Below, in pieces: positions 7,211 to 15,650 of a stretch of DNA of 64,000 nt. A program made the position numbers and the translations under genes. The DNA comes from a virus. The stretch is from IMG/VR virus record IMGVR_UViG_3300032331_002448, positions 20,150-84,149 of that record; one strand, 5' to 3'. Position 1 is the stretch's first letter. Each line of letters begins with the position of its first letter. The notes below the pieces were generated by a model. That model saw only the letters and a program-made list of their open reading frames with translations, did no database searches and had not been told where the DNA came from.

Positions 7211-8233
7211 TCATTCCATAACCAGAAGTTTCTGGCGGAACACATCAGGGTTGCTAGAAGCTTGGTTAAGATAGCGCCAGGCATTAGCAGGATCACGCTC
7301 AGCCAGAGCGCCAAAGCTATCCCAGAAAGCAGCAGGATTACCCTGGGCTTGAGGTTGGGGAGGCACCGGCATTTGAGGACGCTCAAACTGTTGTTGCTCT
7401 GGACGAGCAATTGAACGGTAACCAGTGCTCACGCCTTGAGGAGCGTAACCAACTTCATCGGGAATCGGATAAGGACCATTCTCACCGAAGAACTGACAGG
7501 TGTAATCAGCAAGAATGTCTGGATCCGTCAGGATAGCTTCGTAAGCGCGATGCTCATTACCAAGCTCTTGGAGTAAGCTAACGGCCTCAATCAATTGATC
7601 GTTGGTAACAATCAGATGATTCTCAAGTTCGCAAGCATAGTTATTGAGGGCCTGAGGAGCATCAGGGCCAAAATAATCAATAACTTCAAGGCTTGCTGGG
7701 CTTACCCCGTTTGCCAGGAGCTGTTCCTGGCTGATTGCCAGTGAAGTTGGGGAATAGCTGTTGGAGTAACCCTGGTTGCTGCTGATTCCAGGCGTAAAGG
7801 TCTGCTGACCCGGATACACGCTGTTGTTGCTGTACGGGGAATACGCCTGGGAATTGTAATTGGCCGGGGCGATTTGTTCGATCGCTTGTGATTGTTGACC
7901 CTGGAACGGGAATTGGACCGGCGAACTCAGGAGTCCCACCACCCGGTTGAATGCCTCCTTGTAAGGATTCTCCGATGGCTGCGGGGCTGCTGGTTGGTAA
8001 GCCTGGGGATACGACTGAGTAGGGCTGTATTGGGGTTGCTGGACCCCCATCTGGGCCTGCATTTGCGGGGCTGGGGCCACCGCTGCCTGGTAAGGCGCCA
8101 CCCATTGCGGCGTTGTAGCCACTGAAGGAGCTTGAGCTGCCGTCTGCTGAGCTACCGGCGCCGCGTAACTGGTCGGCTGGGTCTGGTAAGACTGGGGTGC
8201 CGATTGGATCGGCGCTGCGGTATCTGCCTGCAT
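7211..8233 (-). CDS. scaffold-like assembly protein, 340 aa (overlaps portal gene)
   Basis: Placed between portal and major capsid genes, the normal site of a scaffold. Residues 1-85 are Gln/Pro/Ala-rich, a helical acidic domain follows (about 165-245, LANGVSPASLEVIDYF then ELENHLIVTNDQL), then a Pro/Gln stretch and a helical C-terminus (DPANAWRYLNQASS). The ATG at 8233 has a strong AGAGGT site 6 nt upstream, inside the portal frame. The first 548 nt, about 182 codons, are read in the +1 frame relative to portal. No scaffold motif exists to confirm the role. Confidence 0.75.
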   Translation of the reverse strand: MQADTAAPIQSAPQSYQTQPTSYAAPVAQQTAAQAPSVATTPQWVAPYQAAVAPAPQMQAQMGVQQPQYSPTQSYPQAYQPAAPQPSENPYKEAFNRVVGLLSSPVQFPFQGQQSQAIEQIAPANYNSQAYSPYSNNSVYPGQQTFTPGISSNQGYSNSYSPTSLAISQEQLLANGVSPASLEVIDYFGPDAPQALNNYACELENHLIVTNDQLIEAVSLLQELGNEHRAYEAILTDPDILADYTCQFFGENGPYPIPDEVGYAPQGVSTGYRSIARPEQQQFERPQMPVPPQPQAQGNPAAFWDSFGALAERDPANAWRYLNQASSNPDVFRQKLLVME

Positions 8234-9962
8234 AGGTTACCTCTTTTTGAAGACTTTCTAAAGTTCTGTAAAGGAACGGGGTGAGATTTAATCTAGGATC
8301 CGCAGCCATTGGAAGATTAGGTTGCTGCGGATGTGGAGTCCTCATCTGTAAATTGACTAAATCAATAAACGATGAATACGCCCTTTGTACCTCTCCTACC
8401 ATTCTAAACGGATAACCAGAAAGCATTCCTGCAATCTCATCATCAGTTTTTGAAGGGAAAAGGTACTTCAGTGCTTCAATGCTATCAACACCTAATTCTT
8501 GTAGGTTTCGTGTAAAGATTGACTGGTTAAGTTTGTCCTGTGCAGTGTCTTCATAAACTGGTCCCATCCAGCGCCAGCACACGGTTCTGTCGCCATCTGG
8601 CGCTAATCCAAGCACACCGTTGGGGATTTCTTTTGTTTCAATTGCGTTATCAATGGCCTTCTGTAAGCCCTTCTCATATTTGATTTTTGCTTTCTCATAT
8701 TTGGTTTGTTCGACTGGATCATTAGAATTTTCTGGTGGAATGGGATAAACCAAACCAGAAGCTTGCGCCAGGCTCTTGCGGAAGATTTGTTCTTCCTGAA
8801 AGATCATTAACTCAAAACATTTGCACAAACCATAGGTGTAAAGTTGCAAACATTTTTTCTTGGCAGTAGCACTAACACGACCGTAAGCAGATTTAATTTC
8901 AGTAGCGGTAACGTTGGTAATGCTGAGGTCATCAATACCGCCAAGAGCAAGCCGAATTTCTGAACGAAGCTGATCAACATAACGAGCTTGTTCAGAACTA
9001 ACTGCCATTGGTGTAATAAAACCAACGCGATCTGTTGGCTCCAGGTTGGCAATAACCCTTGGCACTCTCATGCCTGAACCAGGGCGCCCAATGTACCCAG
9101 GCGGATTGCGGCTTACATTATCTTGCTTGTAAGTAGAAGATGAAAGGCTGAACTCAGATTGGAAACCGGATTGGCTGGAGATGCTAGGACGTTGGGCAAC
9201 TTCACCATCTTGCTTCTCAATGATGTCCTGTTTAGGACGAGAAGAAAGCAAAGTTGGATTACCAAAGAACGAAAGGTTTGCCCTGATGTTTTTAACCATC
9301 TCATCATGGGCAATAACCTGATTAGCCAGCCATTCAAATTCACCACTGCCTTCAGTACCAAACGCATCAGGGTTATTAAAAACTTCAATACAAGGAATAA
9401 ATTCCAGAGTATTGATTACAGTTTTTGAATTTAAAGATGCAAAGTTTTCAGGCATATCAAAGGTGATTTCCTGTTCACTGTGCGATTCCTCAATCTCAGT
9501 AGCGGTAATCCGTAACCGCATGTACCGTTTATCCGTAGTAAGTCCGACTCCACCAAAACCACGGGAGGACTTAACTTTATAGGGATAAATAATAATTACT
9601 TCTTCTAAATCACCTTCGGGAGTGTAGTATGTACGGTACGCATCTTTGTCAAACCAATACAATCTATAGGTTTTCTTTGTTGGACGAATATAAAACAAGC
9701 CTTTGCCGTACGCCAGAAACCTATCCCAAATGGCATCTAATCGAGCGTCTAATTTGTTAAACTTAATGACTTGCTGGATAAAGTCAAACCGCTGGGTGCC
9801 AAAGTTATCTTGATCAGGATAAAATTCAACGCCCTGCCTGATCCCAAACATTTTCATTTGGGAAAGGTGGGCGTTAATGAGCATGGTATCTGCTGCGCCT
9901 GTTGACTCGCGGTTTACCGCAGCACGCAACATCCCCTCTAACAATGTGTTGGTTTCGCTCAT
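7686..9962 (-). CDS. portal protein, 758 aa
   Basis: Large gene straight after TerL (apart from two small genes) and before scaffold and capsid. Residues 1-570 look like a portal core: YPDQDNFGTQRFDFIQQVIK, LDARLDAIWDRFLAYGKGLF and a long alpha/beta body with a helix-rich C-terminal part. Residues 577-758 are a Gly/Pro/Ser/Gln-rich tail that lies wholly inside the overlap with the scaffold-like gene. The length is near that of P22 or N4 portals. The portal forms the dodecameric DNA channel and binds TerL. The tail may be an extra barrel or a disordered appendage, or the result of overprinting. Confidence 0.82.
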   Translation of the reverse strand: MSETNTLLEGMLRAAVNRESTGAADTMLINAHLSQMKMFGIRQGVEFYPDQDNFGTQRFDFIQQVIKFNKLDARLDAIWDRFLAYGKGLFYIRPTKKTYRLYWFDKDAYRTYYTPEGDLEEVIIIYPYKVKSSRGFGGVGLTTDKRYMRLRITATEIEESHSEQEITFDMPENFASLNSKTVINTLEFIPCIEVFNNPDAFGTEGSGEFEWLANQVIAHDEMVKNIRANLSFFGNPTLLSSRPKQDIIEKQDGEVAQRPSISSQSGFQSEFSLSSSTYKQDNVSRNPPGYIGRPGSGMRVPRVIANLEPTDRVGFITPMAVSSEQARYVDQLRSEIRLALGGIDDLSITNVTATEIKSAYGRVSATAKKKCLQLYTYGLCKCFELMIFQEEQIFRKSLAQASGLVYPIPPENSNDPVEQTKYEKAKIKYEKGLQKAIDNAIETKEIPNGVLGLAPDGDRTVCWRWMGPVYEDTAQDKLNQSIFTRNLQELGVDSIEALKYLFPSKTDDEIAGMLSGYPFRMVGEVQRAYSSFIDLVNLQMRTPHPQQPNLPMAADPRLNLTPFLYRTLESLQKEVTYAGRYRSADPIGTPVLPDPADQLRGAGSSADGSSSSFSGYNAAMGGALPGSGGPSPANAGPDGGPATPIQPYSVVSPGLPTSSPAAIGESLQGGIQPGGGTPEFAGPIPVPGSTITSDRTNRPGQLQFPGVFPVQQQQRVSGSADLYAWNQQQPGLLQQLFPNFTGNQPGTAPGKRGKPSKP

Positions 9963-9989
9963 TACTTCTTAATTTGCCGTGTCTTTATC

Positions 9990-10163
9990 TTACTCAACCT
10001 CATAGCCAGGTGTCAGCCGTTTGAAAATAATCGAATCATCTTCCACTTCAATGTCAAACCGTTCACCAGGAACCAGCCCCATGTCATGACACAGTTCATC
10101 AGGAAGAGAGAAGATAGCAGAGCCGTAACTATCCTGCTCTAATTCAATTTCAAAATACTGCAT
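9990..10163 (-). CDS. AbrB/MazE-like swapped-hairpin protein, 57 aa
   Basis: Frame MQYFEIELEQDSYGSAIFSL... with SLPDELCHDMGLVPGERFDI matching the SpoVT-AbrB pattern (LPxxLxxxxGLxxGxxxxI), then VEDDSIIFKR. Such domains are DNA-binding antitoxin or regulator folds; here it forms the whole protein. It lies 27 nt before the portal gene and behind the HNH insertion, so it was next to terL before that insertion. No toxin partner is adjacent. Confidence 0.72.
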   Translation of the reverse strand: MQYFEIELEQDSYGSAIFSLPDELCHDMGLVPGERFDIEVEDDSIIFKRLTPGYEVE

Positions 10164-10187
10164 AACAAGATTGTATGATCTAAATCG

Positions 10188-10244
10188 TCAATACTCTAAC
10201 TCTAGTTTTCCTTTGGCCATCAATCCGTTGCATAACCAAACGAG
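10188..10244 (-). pseudogene. detached 3' end of terL (18 codons plus stop)
   Basis: Read on the minus strand, this segment encodes LVWLCNGLMAKGKLELEY and a TGA stop, identical in protein to the last 18 residues of the intact terminase gene (10696-10752). Ten of 54 bases differ, in eight codons, all silent. It lies on the far side of the HNH gene and partly overlaps that gene's last codons in another frame. It is best read as the original terminase end left behind when the HNH gene plus a recoded copy of the end was inserted. Confidence 0.88.
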
Positions 10245-10696
10245 AATTTATTTTGCTGCAGCAATTTATTAAAAAATTCAAGGTCGTGAGTTTTAATGCG
10301 GTGACAATTAGCACACAGCACCTGGCATTTTTTTATTTCCAAAAGCAACGTTGAAACATTTGTAGTGTGCATTTTTGCAATGTCTCGTTTTTTTGTGGCT
10401 GGATCCAAATGATCAAAATCTAAAGCGCAAGCATGTGCATTATATCCACAGCATTCGCAACCACGTTTTAATTTTTCTTCTTGAATAATTTTGACGTTTC
10501 TTTGTTGTGACCGTTTTGCTGCGTTTTTGCAACTTAAATTTCTTTTTGCCCACGCCTCAGGTGTAAGCCAATTTATTTGAAAAGTTCCGTCTTTATTGAT
10601 TCTAGATTTTCGCCGATACGCTAAAAAAATTCGACCATCTGGTCCAATCTCACCGTATTTCCAAGGTTGGTTTGTTTTGGGATTCAATCTTTCCAT
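10220..10696 (-). CDS. HNH homing-type endonuclease, 158 aa
   Basis: CECCGY (about residue 75), CALDFDHLDP and CQVLCANCHRIKTH give the zinc-binding CxxC...CxxC frame and the HNH core (DH, N/H). The N-terminal part (WKYGEIGPDGRIFLAY) is NUMOD-like. The start ATG overlaps the terL stop (TAATG), so it is translated by coupling. The last nine codons run in another frame over the detached terL end. Likely cuts terL alleles lacking the insertion; that target is inferred from the flanking duplication. Confidence 0.85.
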   Translation of the reverse strand: MERLNPKTNQPWKYGEIGPDGRIFLAYRRKSRINKDGTFQINWLTPEAWAKRNLSCKNAAKRSQQRNVKIIQEEKLKRGCECCGYNAHACALDFDHLDPATKKRDIAKMHTTNVSTLLLEIKKCQVLCANCHRIKTHDLEFFNKLLQQNKFSFGYATD

Positions 10697-12219
10697 TAAT
10701 ACTCTAACTCTAGTTTGCCTTTAGCCATTAGGCCATTGCACAACCATACTAAGGCATCGACCGTATCGTCGTGAGAGCTGACGCCAAAGTTTACGATTTC
10801 ATCTGTCAATGCTTGGAACTTACGGTATTTGTTGAATTTAATTTTGCGTTGTTCAAACAATCCCATAATGCCCCTAAACCGTGCAACTTTATCGCCACGG
10901 AATCCTTTGATTGGGTGCCAGATCATATTGTAAAGTCCATGGTCACCCAAACAGATTCGTTTGAAGTCAGCTTCTAACGATGCTTGATACGCTACAGCTT
11001 CTGACCAAACATCAACACTGGTGCCAGTTGGATGGTAATTGTCTCCATCTTTATGGACTATCCCCCACTCGTAAAGCATTTCCATTAGGGCCTCTAATTT
11101 TTCCAGGTTGCCCATGATACGGATGCGTTTGCAATCAATAATGTAAACCTTGTCTCCAACGCGTCCGCCTAAAACAAAAACACTGTAGTCATTTCTTTCT
11201 CTGACGCCAGCAGAAAGGTCAACGCCAATTCCAATACGATCAAACTCTGTAGGAATTTGACCTTTAACAATCAAGTCAGGAGACAGTGAAAGCTCACTGG
11301 TTTGAACAATTTGATTTTGGTACTGAAAGCTAAAGCTAATTGGTGCTTGCCGACGGCGATCTTGTAGGTATTCCAGTGACCACATTTCTGGCCAATAAGA
11401 AACTTCATCACCTTCTTTGTCAACAGTAACTGCAGACTGGACAAGCTGAACCCAGTTATTTGCTGGAGTAAACGTTGTGTTGTGAATGTCGTCATGACGG
11501 AATCTGGTGCCAAGGCAGATGGCCCTACCACCTTCAAACATGGTTGGAACAATAACGGAGTTCCAGTTATCTTCCATCATCAATCGAATATCTTTGTTTT
11601 TAATATCGTCAGCACTTTTTACAACGTCATCAAGGATAAGAAGATGACTACGTTTTGAGGTCACAGCACCTTTAAGACCTGCGCAACAAACGGTAAATTC
11701 TTCTTCACCAGTAGATTTGATGCCAGCAAACTTCCAGTCAATGCTCCAATACTCGTTAGAGTTAATGCCTTTGGCAATCTTAACCATTGGAAAGATCTCT
11801 CGATAGAGTTTGCTTTCTTCAATGGTTCGCTTGATAGCTGCGCTTTTAGGACGCGCAACATCAACTGTGTAGGAAATGTAAAGAATCTTTAAGGGTTTCT
11901 TGTGTAGTGCGTGGACGCCAATAGCCCAAGCAGTAAACAAACCAAGAACTGTGCTTTTAGCTGATCCGCGTGGCGCCAGAATGTCAACGTTAGGACCGCT
12001 AATGCTCTTCAAACATTCAGAGTCTTCGCCAGTGCAAAGATACTGGTGCCATTGCATGTGATGTTTTGCAGGTTTTTTATCTCCTACTACATCACAAAAA
12101 TATGCAAAATCAGTACGTGCTCTTTCAACGTCAATGTCTGATGTTTTTTTTACAACGTGTTGTTTTGCAGCAGCGCGTGCTGTTCTCCGATAAACGGAAT
12201 AGATGCTGGTTCCTGACAT
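10696..12219 (-). CDS. terminase large subunit, 507 aa
   Basis: APRGSAKSTVLGLF (about residue 85) is the Walker A motif, HLLILDDV (about 190) the Walker B, and the C-terminal nuclease shows GVDLSAG (about 335) and SHDDTVDAL (about 480) with the acidic metal ligands of the RNase H-like fold. It powers DNA packaging into the prohead through the portal and cuts the concatemer. The final 18 codons (10699-10752) are duplicated with silent changes at 10191-10244; this copy is probably the one brought in with the HNH gene. Confidence 0.92.
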   Translation of the reverse strand: MSGTSIYSVYRRTARAAAKQHVVKKTSDIDVERARTDFAYFCDVVGDKKPAKHHMQWHQYLCTGEDSECLKSISGPNVDILAPRGSAKSTVLGLFTAWAIGVHALHKKPLKILYISYTVDVARPKSAAIKRTIEESKLYREIFPMVKIAKGINSNEYWSIDWKFAGIKSTGEEEFTVCCAGLKGAVTSKRSHLLILDDVVKSADDIKNKDIRLMMEDNWNSVIVPTMFEGGRAICLGTRFRHDDIHNTTFTPANNWVQLVQSAVTVDKEGDEVSYWPEMWSLEYLQDRRRQAPISFSFQYQNQIVQTSELSLSPDLIVKGQIPTEFDRIGIGVDLSAGVRERNDYSVFVLGGRVGDKVYIIDCKRIRIMGNLEKLEALMEMLYEWGIVHKDGDNYHPTGTSVDVWSEAVAYQASLEADFKRICLGDHGLYNMIWHPIKGFRGDKVARFRGIMGLFEQRKIKFNKYRKFQALTDEIVNFGVSSHDDTVDALVWLCNGLMAKGKLELEY

Positions 12220-12243
12220 CCCTTTAGGTTACGCTACTAAACC

Positions 12244-12753
12244 TTAGGATTCTTCTGCCAGGATTTTTGTCCACACGCCCATAGAAGCAACCTGCAAAGA
12301 TTCCTCAATGGGATCATCTCTAAAGATAAGAAGCAATTCTCTTAAGGAGCGATCGGCGCCAGCAAGAATTAAACCTTGTTTATCTGTCAAATGTTTTTCG
12401 TCATTTAGCTGTTTGATTGCACCACGCAATTCTTTCTGCAGCATTGCAATACGAGCAGTTCCCATATCTTGCTTTACCATTCCCATGTCAATGCCTTCGC
12501 GCAGCTTGGCAATGTCAACCTGCATGGAAGCAATCTCAGTTTCTAAAACCAAGTTAAAGTTTGGTTTTTTGTATTGCTGTTGAGCCCACTGATCACATTC
12601 AACAATTGAGCCTTTAAACCCCATGAAACGGGCATAAAGGTACATTTGAATTGGAGAAGAAACTTTCTTGCAGAAAGCAAGATAAGATTCTTTCTCGTTT
12701 TCAGTTAACCGTTCTAACCAAGACGTTACGCTCTGTACGCTTTTTGCGACCAC
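12244..12753 (-). CDS. probable terminase small subunit, 169 aa
   Basis: Position directly ahead of terL (24 nt) and a helical chain with a coiled coil (about residues 75-130, ASMQVDIAKLREGIDMGMVK) suit a small terminase. The N-terminal part (LTENEKESYLAFCKKVSSP, YARFMGFKGSIVECDQW) could be a DNA-binding helical domain. Overlaps the repeat protein gene by 28 nt. No motif is diagnostic. Confidence 0.6.
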   Translation of the reverse strand: MVAKSVQSVTSWLERLTENEKESYLAFCKKVSSPIQMYLYARFMGFKGSIVECDQWAQQQYKKPNFNLVLETEIASMQVDIAKLREGIDMGMVKQDMGTARIAMLQKELRGAIKQLNDEKHLTDKQGLILAGADRSLRELLLIFRDDPIEESLQVASMGVWTKILAEES

Positions 12754-13892
12754 TCGTAATCACGTTGCGACTTGTACTTATCATAATCTTGTGCTTGTTG
12801 TTGTGCAAGCCTGGTTTGCCTGCCACTTTCGCTGATTCCTAACCGTTCTTGCTCTCCTGCTGTAACAGTGCCTAAGCGTTGCTGTTGACCAGTTTCACGG
12901 ATTCCTAAACGTTGCTGTTCACCTGAAGCAGCAGTCCCCAAGCGTTCTTGTTCCCCTGCTGTGACTGTTCCCAACCGTTGTTGTTCTCCGGCAGTAACAG
13001 TACCTAAACGTTGCTGCTCACCTGTTTCACGGATTCCCAGACGTTCTTCTTGCCCTGCGGCAGCCGTTCCTAACCGCTGTTGTTCACCAGCAGTAACAGT
13101 CCCTAATCGCTGTTGTTCGCCGGTTTCACGGATTCCTAGCCGCTGTTCTACGCCAGCAACAAGAGTCCCTAAACGTTGTTGCAAACCGCTTTCACTAATT
13201 CCTAAACGTTCTTGTTCACCAGCAGTAACAGTTCCTAAACGTTGCTGCTCACCGGCTGTAATCGTGCCTAACCGTTGTTGCGCACCAGTTGCACCAATTG
13301 CTAAACGCTCTTGCTCACCTGCGGTTACTGTGCCTAACCGCTGCTGTTCACCAGCAGTCACTGTACCCAGCCGTTGCTGCTCACCTGCGGTAACAGTTCC
13401 TAATCGCTGTTGTAAACCGCTCTCACCAATTCCCAAGCGTTCTTGTTGTCCTGCTGTGACTGTTCCTAAACGCTGTTGTTCACCAGCAGTAATTGTGCCC
13501 AAGCGTTGCTGTAATCCAGATACAAGTGTACTAAGACGCTCTTGTTCGCCTGCTGTAACAGTTCCTAGCCGTTGCTGCTCACCAGCCGTAACGGTACCAA
13601 GACGCTGTTGTTCTCCAGCTGTAACGGTGCCTAAGCGTTCTTGCTCGCCTTGTGTTTGCAAGGTGCTACGTGTTTCTGCACCAGTTGCTTGCGTCTGGCG
13701 GACATTCTGGCCAGTAAAGAACTCACTGTTTGCACGATCAAGCTCAGCGCCAAGTCGCATGTTCATCTGCTGTTGCTGCCCACTGGTTTCCATCAATGCA
13801 GTTTGATTTTGCAAAGACTGGGTAGACACCGCTTGAGTAGACGGAGGCGGCGGCGGCGGTGGATTGTAAACAACAGGAGAAGAACTGCCCAT
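12726..13892 (-). CDS. undecapeptide-repeat virion protein, 388 aa
   Basis: After an N-terminus with a run of seven prolines (residues 11-17) and a Gln-rich stretch, residues 82-367 are 26 tandem copies of an 11-residue unit, consensus GEQQRLGTVTA. Units with Glu at position 4 (GEQER) tend to recur every third copy, giving a 33-residue super-period. The end is charged (QDYDKYKSQRDYEWSQKAYRA is the last 21 residues, here split: QDYDKYKSQ then RDYEWSQKAYRA). Eleven-residue periods suit a hendecad coiled coil, so a rod or fibre is plausible. It has its own extended -10 promoter. No homologue recognised. Confidence 0.75.
   Translation of the reverse strand: MGSSSPVVYNPPPPPPPSTQAVSTQSLQNQTALMETSGQQQQMNMRLGAELDRANSEFFTGQNVRQTQATGAETRSTLQTQGEQERLGTVTAGEQQRLGTVTAGEQQRLGTVTAGEQERLSTLVSGLQQRLGTITAGEQQRLGTVTAGQQERLGIGESGLQQRLGTVTAGEQQRLGTVTAGEQQRLGTVTAGEQERLAIGATGAQQRLGTITAGEQQRLGTVTAGEQERLGISESGLQQRLGTLVAGVEQRLGIRETGEQQRLGTVTAGEQQRLGTAAAGQEERLGIRETGEQQRLGTVTAGEQQRLGTVTAGEQERLGTAASGEQQRLGIRETGQQQRLGTVTAGEQERLGISESGRQTRLAQQQAQDYDKYKSQRDYEWSQKAYRA
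12792..13649 (-). repeat. 26 tandem 33-bp coding repeats
   Basis: Each unit codes for 11 residues (GEQQRLGTVTA consensus). Units are diverged at silent sites, so the array is old or selected against recombination rather than freshly expanded. Confidence 0.92.
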
Positions 13893-13912
13893 TACGTTAA
13901 CTCGTTAGTATC

Positions 13913-13918
13913 AGTATA
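13913..13918 (-). promoter_or_regulatory. extended -10 promoter candidate for the repeat-protein gene
   Basis: Minus strand reads CCTTGCTATACTGATAC, a TG-N-TATACT box. The same 5' flank TTAACCTTG precedes the box at 53355-53360. Confidence 0.5.
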
Positions 13919-13932
13919 GCAAGGTTAAAAGA

Positions 13933-14454
13933 TTAAGCCGTGAAAGTTTGACCAGCATAACCCATCCGCCCAGGTTGTTTTGCGGCAATCAGCTGATTAG
14001 CAAGTGCATTGGATAACGCAGCATCAGCTCCTGCTGTATTGGCTAAGTTGCTTGAAGCAATGAATCCACGTTGAACTTGAGCTGTTGGAGAATTTTCTCG
14101 ATAATCTAATCCAGCTTTTTGAAGTTGCAGATCATACAGCTTGGCCTGGTTAATACCAGGTTGATAGATGTCCCGCCAAGCTGTAGCAGCTTGTTGCGTT
14201 GCCATATCTCCGTATGCTTGTTGATACCTTAAAGCATCTTCAGGAGTCCAAAGACCATAACGAGATAAATCTGGCGGACCTTCTAGTTTAGTTTTTCCTG
14301 AAGTATCCAAGTTAAAAGGATCAAACTTGGGCGCTTCAATTCCTTTGGAATCAAATTGCGGAACTTTATAGTTAGCGTAATTTTTTAAAAAAGGAAGAGC
14401 TTTCCAGATACCGTTACCAAGAGCTGAGCTAAAGTCAGTGCTGGAATCTGCCAT
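13933..14454 (-). CDS. unidentified virion-region protein, 173 aa
   Basis: Start at MADSSTDFSSALGN, directly behind the stop of the gene upstream. Contains PDLSRYGLWTPEDALRYQQ, closely like PSLSQYGPDSYMD in the 255-aa neighbour, and an Ala-rich helical C-terminus. The two neighbours therefore share a domain. Unknown virion or assembly role. Confidence 0.7.
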   Translation of the reverse strand: MADSSTDFSSALGNGIWKALPFLKNYANYKVPQFDSKGIEAPKFDPFNLDTSGKTKLEGPPDLSRYGLWTPEDALRYQQAYGDMATQQAATAWRDIYQPGINQAKLYDLQLQKAGLDYRENSPTAQVQRGFIASSNLANTAGADAALSNALANQLIAAKQPGRMGYAGQTFTA

Positions 14455-14456
14455 GA

Positions 14457-15224
14457 TCAAACATACCCGCCACGCATTGTTGCAGCTTGTAACATAGCTT
14501 GGTTACCTTGCTGAGCAAGAGCTTGTGCACCAAGCTGAGCTTGAGACATGGCTTGAGCACCTTGTTGTAGCCGAGTCCTTAATTGAGCGCCAGCACCTTG
14601 ACGAAGAAGGTCTGCATTTTGTGCTTTAGTAATCATTTCATATTGATACGGCATTAACGTTTTCATCTGCTCTAACTGACTACGAGCTTCCATTTCGCCT
14701 CGTAGCATCTGACCACGAGCAGCACTATTAAGAGCTGCAACGTCCATGTAACTGTCAGGACCATATTGACTTAAAGAAGGAGGGCCTGGAAGATTTACCT
14801 CACCAGTTGCTTCAGGTGTAGTAAGTTGTTGGCCTGCTCCTAAAAGTTCCATCGAACCACGAAGAGCATCACCAGCTTTGCGGCTACCTGGCGTCAGCGC
14901 AGAAGCAAGATTAGCTGCTAAAGGAGCACCTCCAAATCCAATAACACCAGTAGCAATGCCGGGAGCAAGCGCTCGATATGCACTTAAATTCTTTGTTATT
15001 GGACCAAAAGGAATTTGACCAAAAAGTCTTCCTTCACCAAAGGCAGCAGCTCTTTTGCCCAATGAAGGTGCAAATCCAGTTACGGCACCAGCAGCTCCAC
15101 CAGCCATTAATGCTTTGCCAAGGTCACCGCCTGTTTGATCATAGGTTGCCTTTGCAGTTCCTAAACCAGCCAGTGTAGGAATAACATAAGGAAGCACTCT
15201 TGCCCCAAAAACTCCTAAACTCAT
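14457..15224 (-). CDS. Ala/Gly-rich virion protein with hydrophobic segments, 255 aa
   Basis: Residues 1-110 hold several Gly/Ala hydrophobic stretches (VLPYVIPTLAGLGTAKATYD, LMAGGAAGAVTGFAPSLG). The C-terminal half is Gln-rich and helical (MSQAQLGAQALAQQGNQAML). It ends in GGYV. This pattern is seen in ejected internal proteins of podoviruses, but no motif proves it. Confidence 0.7.
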   Translation of the reverse strand: MSLGVFGARVLPYVIPTLAGLGTAKATYDQTGGDLGKALMAGGAAGAVTGFAPSLGKRAAAFGEGRLFGQIPFGPITKNLSAYRALAPGIATGVIGFGGAPLAANLASALTPGSRKAGDALRGSMELLGAGQQLTTPEATGEVNLPGPPSLSQYGPDSYMDVAALNSAARGQMLRGEMEARSQLEQMKTLMPYQYEMITKAQNADLLRQGAGAQLRTRLQQGAQAMSQAQLGAQALAQQGNQAMLQAATMRGGYV

Positions 15225-15264
15225 AATCTAACTCCTTATGTTTAGTATTTTAAGCTGAGTAAGT

Positions 15265-15648
15265 TTATCCAAACAACCCGCCAGTCAACGTGCGCATACC
15301 TGCTCCTAAAGCTGCGTTAGCAATCTTTTCGCCCCAGCCAGGTTGCCCAGCAATGTATTGACTTGGCCCACCACTTTGACTAATAATTCCAATATCAGCG
15401 GTAAACGGATTAAAGTTTGCACCGTAAGCACCTCCATCTCTAAAAGGAGAAGATGATGAATAACCTTGACCGCCAAATAAATTTTGTGTAAATTGGTTTA
15501 AAAAGTCTTTACCAAAGTTTTTTCCTGAGCCAGTATTTTTGGTAAAATCTTTATTCCAATCTGTCTTGTATGCGTCATCAAAACTCCCTCCCCAGCCAGA
15601 ACTAGCTCCAGGATCAAACTTAAAATCTGTAGAAGCGTTCCAAGCCAT
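15265..15648 (-). CDS. Gly/Phe/Ser-rich small protein, 127 aa
   Basis: Start at MAWNASTDFKFDPGASSGW, which follows the stop of the next gene upstream by 2 nt. Gly, Phe, Asn and Ser dominate (NTGSGKNFGKDFLNQFTQN). Probably disordered; virion role by position only. Confidence 0.65.
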   Translation of the reverse strand: MAWNASTDFKFDPGASSGWGGSFDDAYKTDWNKDFTKNTGSGKNFGKDFLNQFTQNLFGGQGYSSSSPFRDGGAYGANFNPFTADIGIISQSGGPSQYIAGQPGWGEKIANAALGAGMRTLTGGLFG

Positions 15649-15650
15649 AA

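Noticed and set aside
12792-13649. Regular repeats considered as a CRISPR array
   Set aside because: Units are coding, contiguous and of one 33-bp period without spacers.
12961-13806. Long plus-strand frame rich in Cys, Arg and Pro opposite the repeat gene
   Set aside because: It is the antisense shadow of the 33-bp repeats; the minus frame has a promoter, sensible start and operon position.
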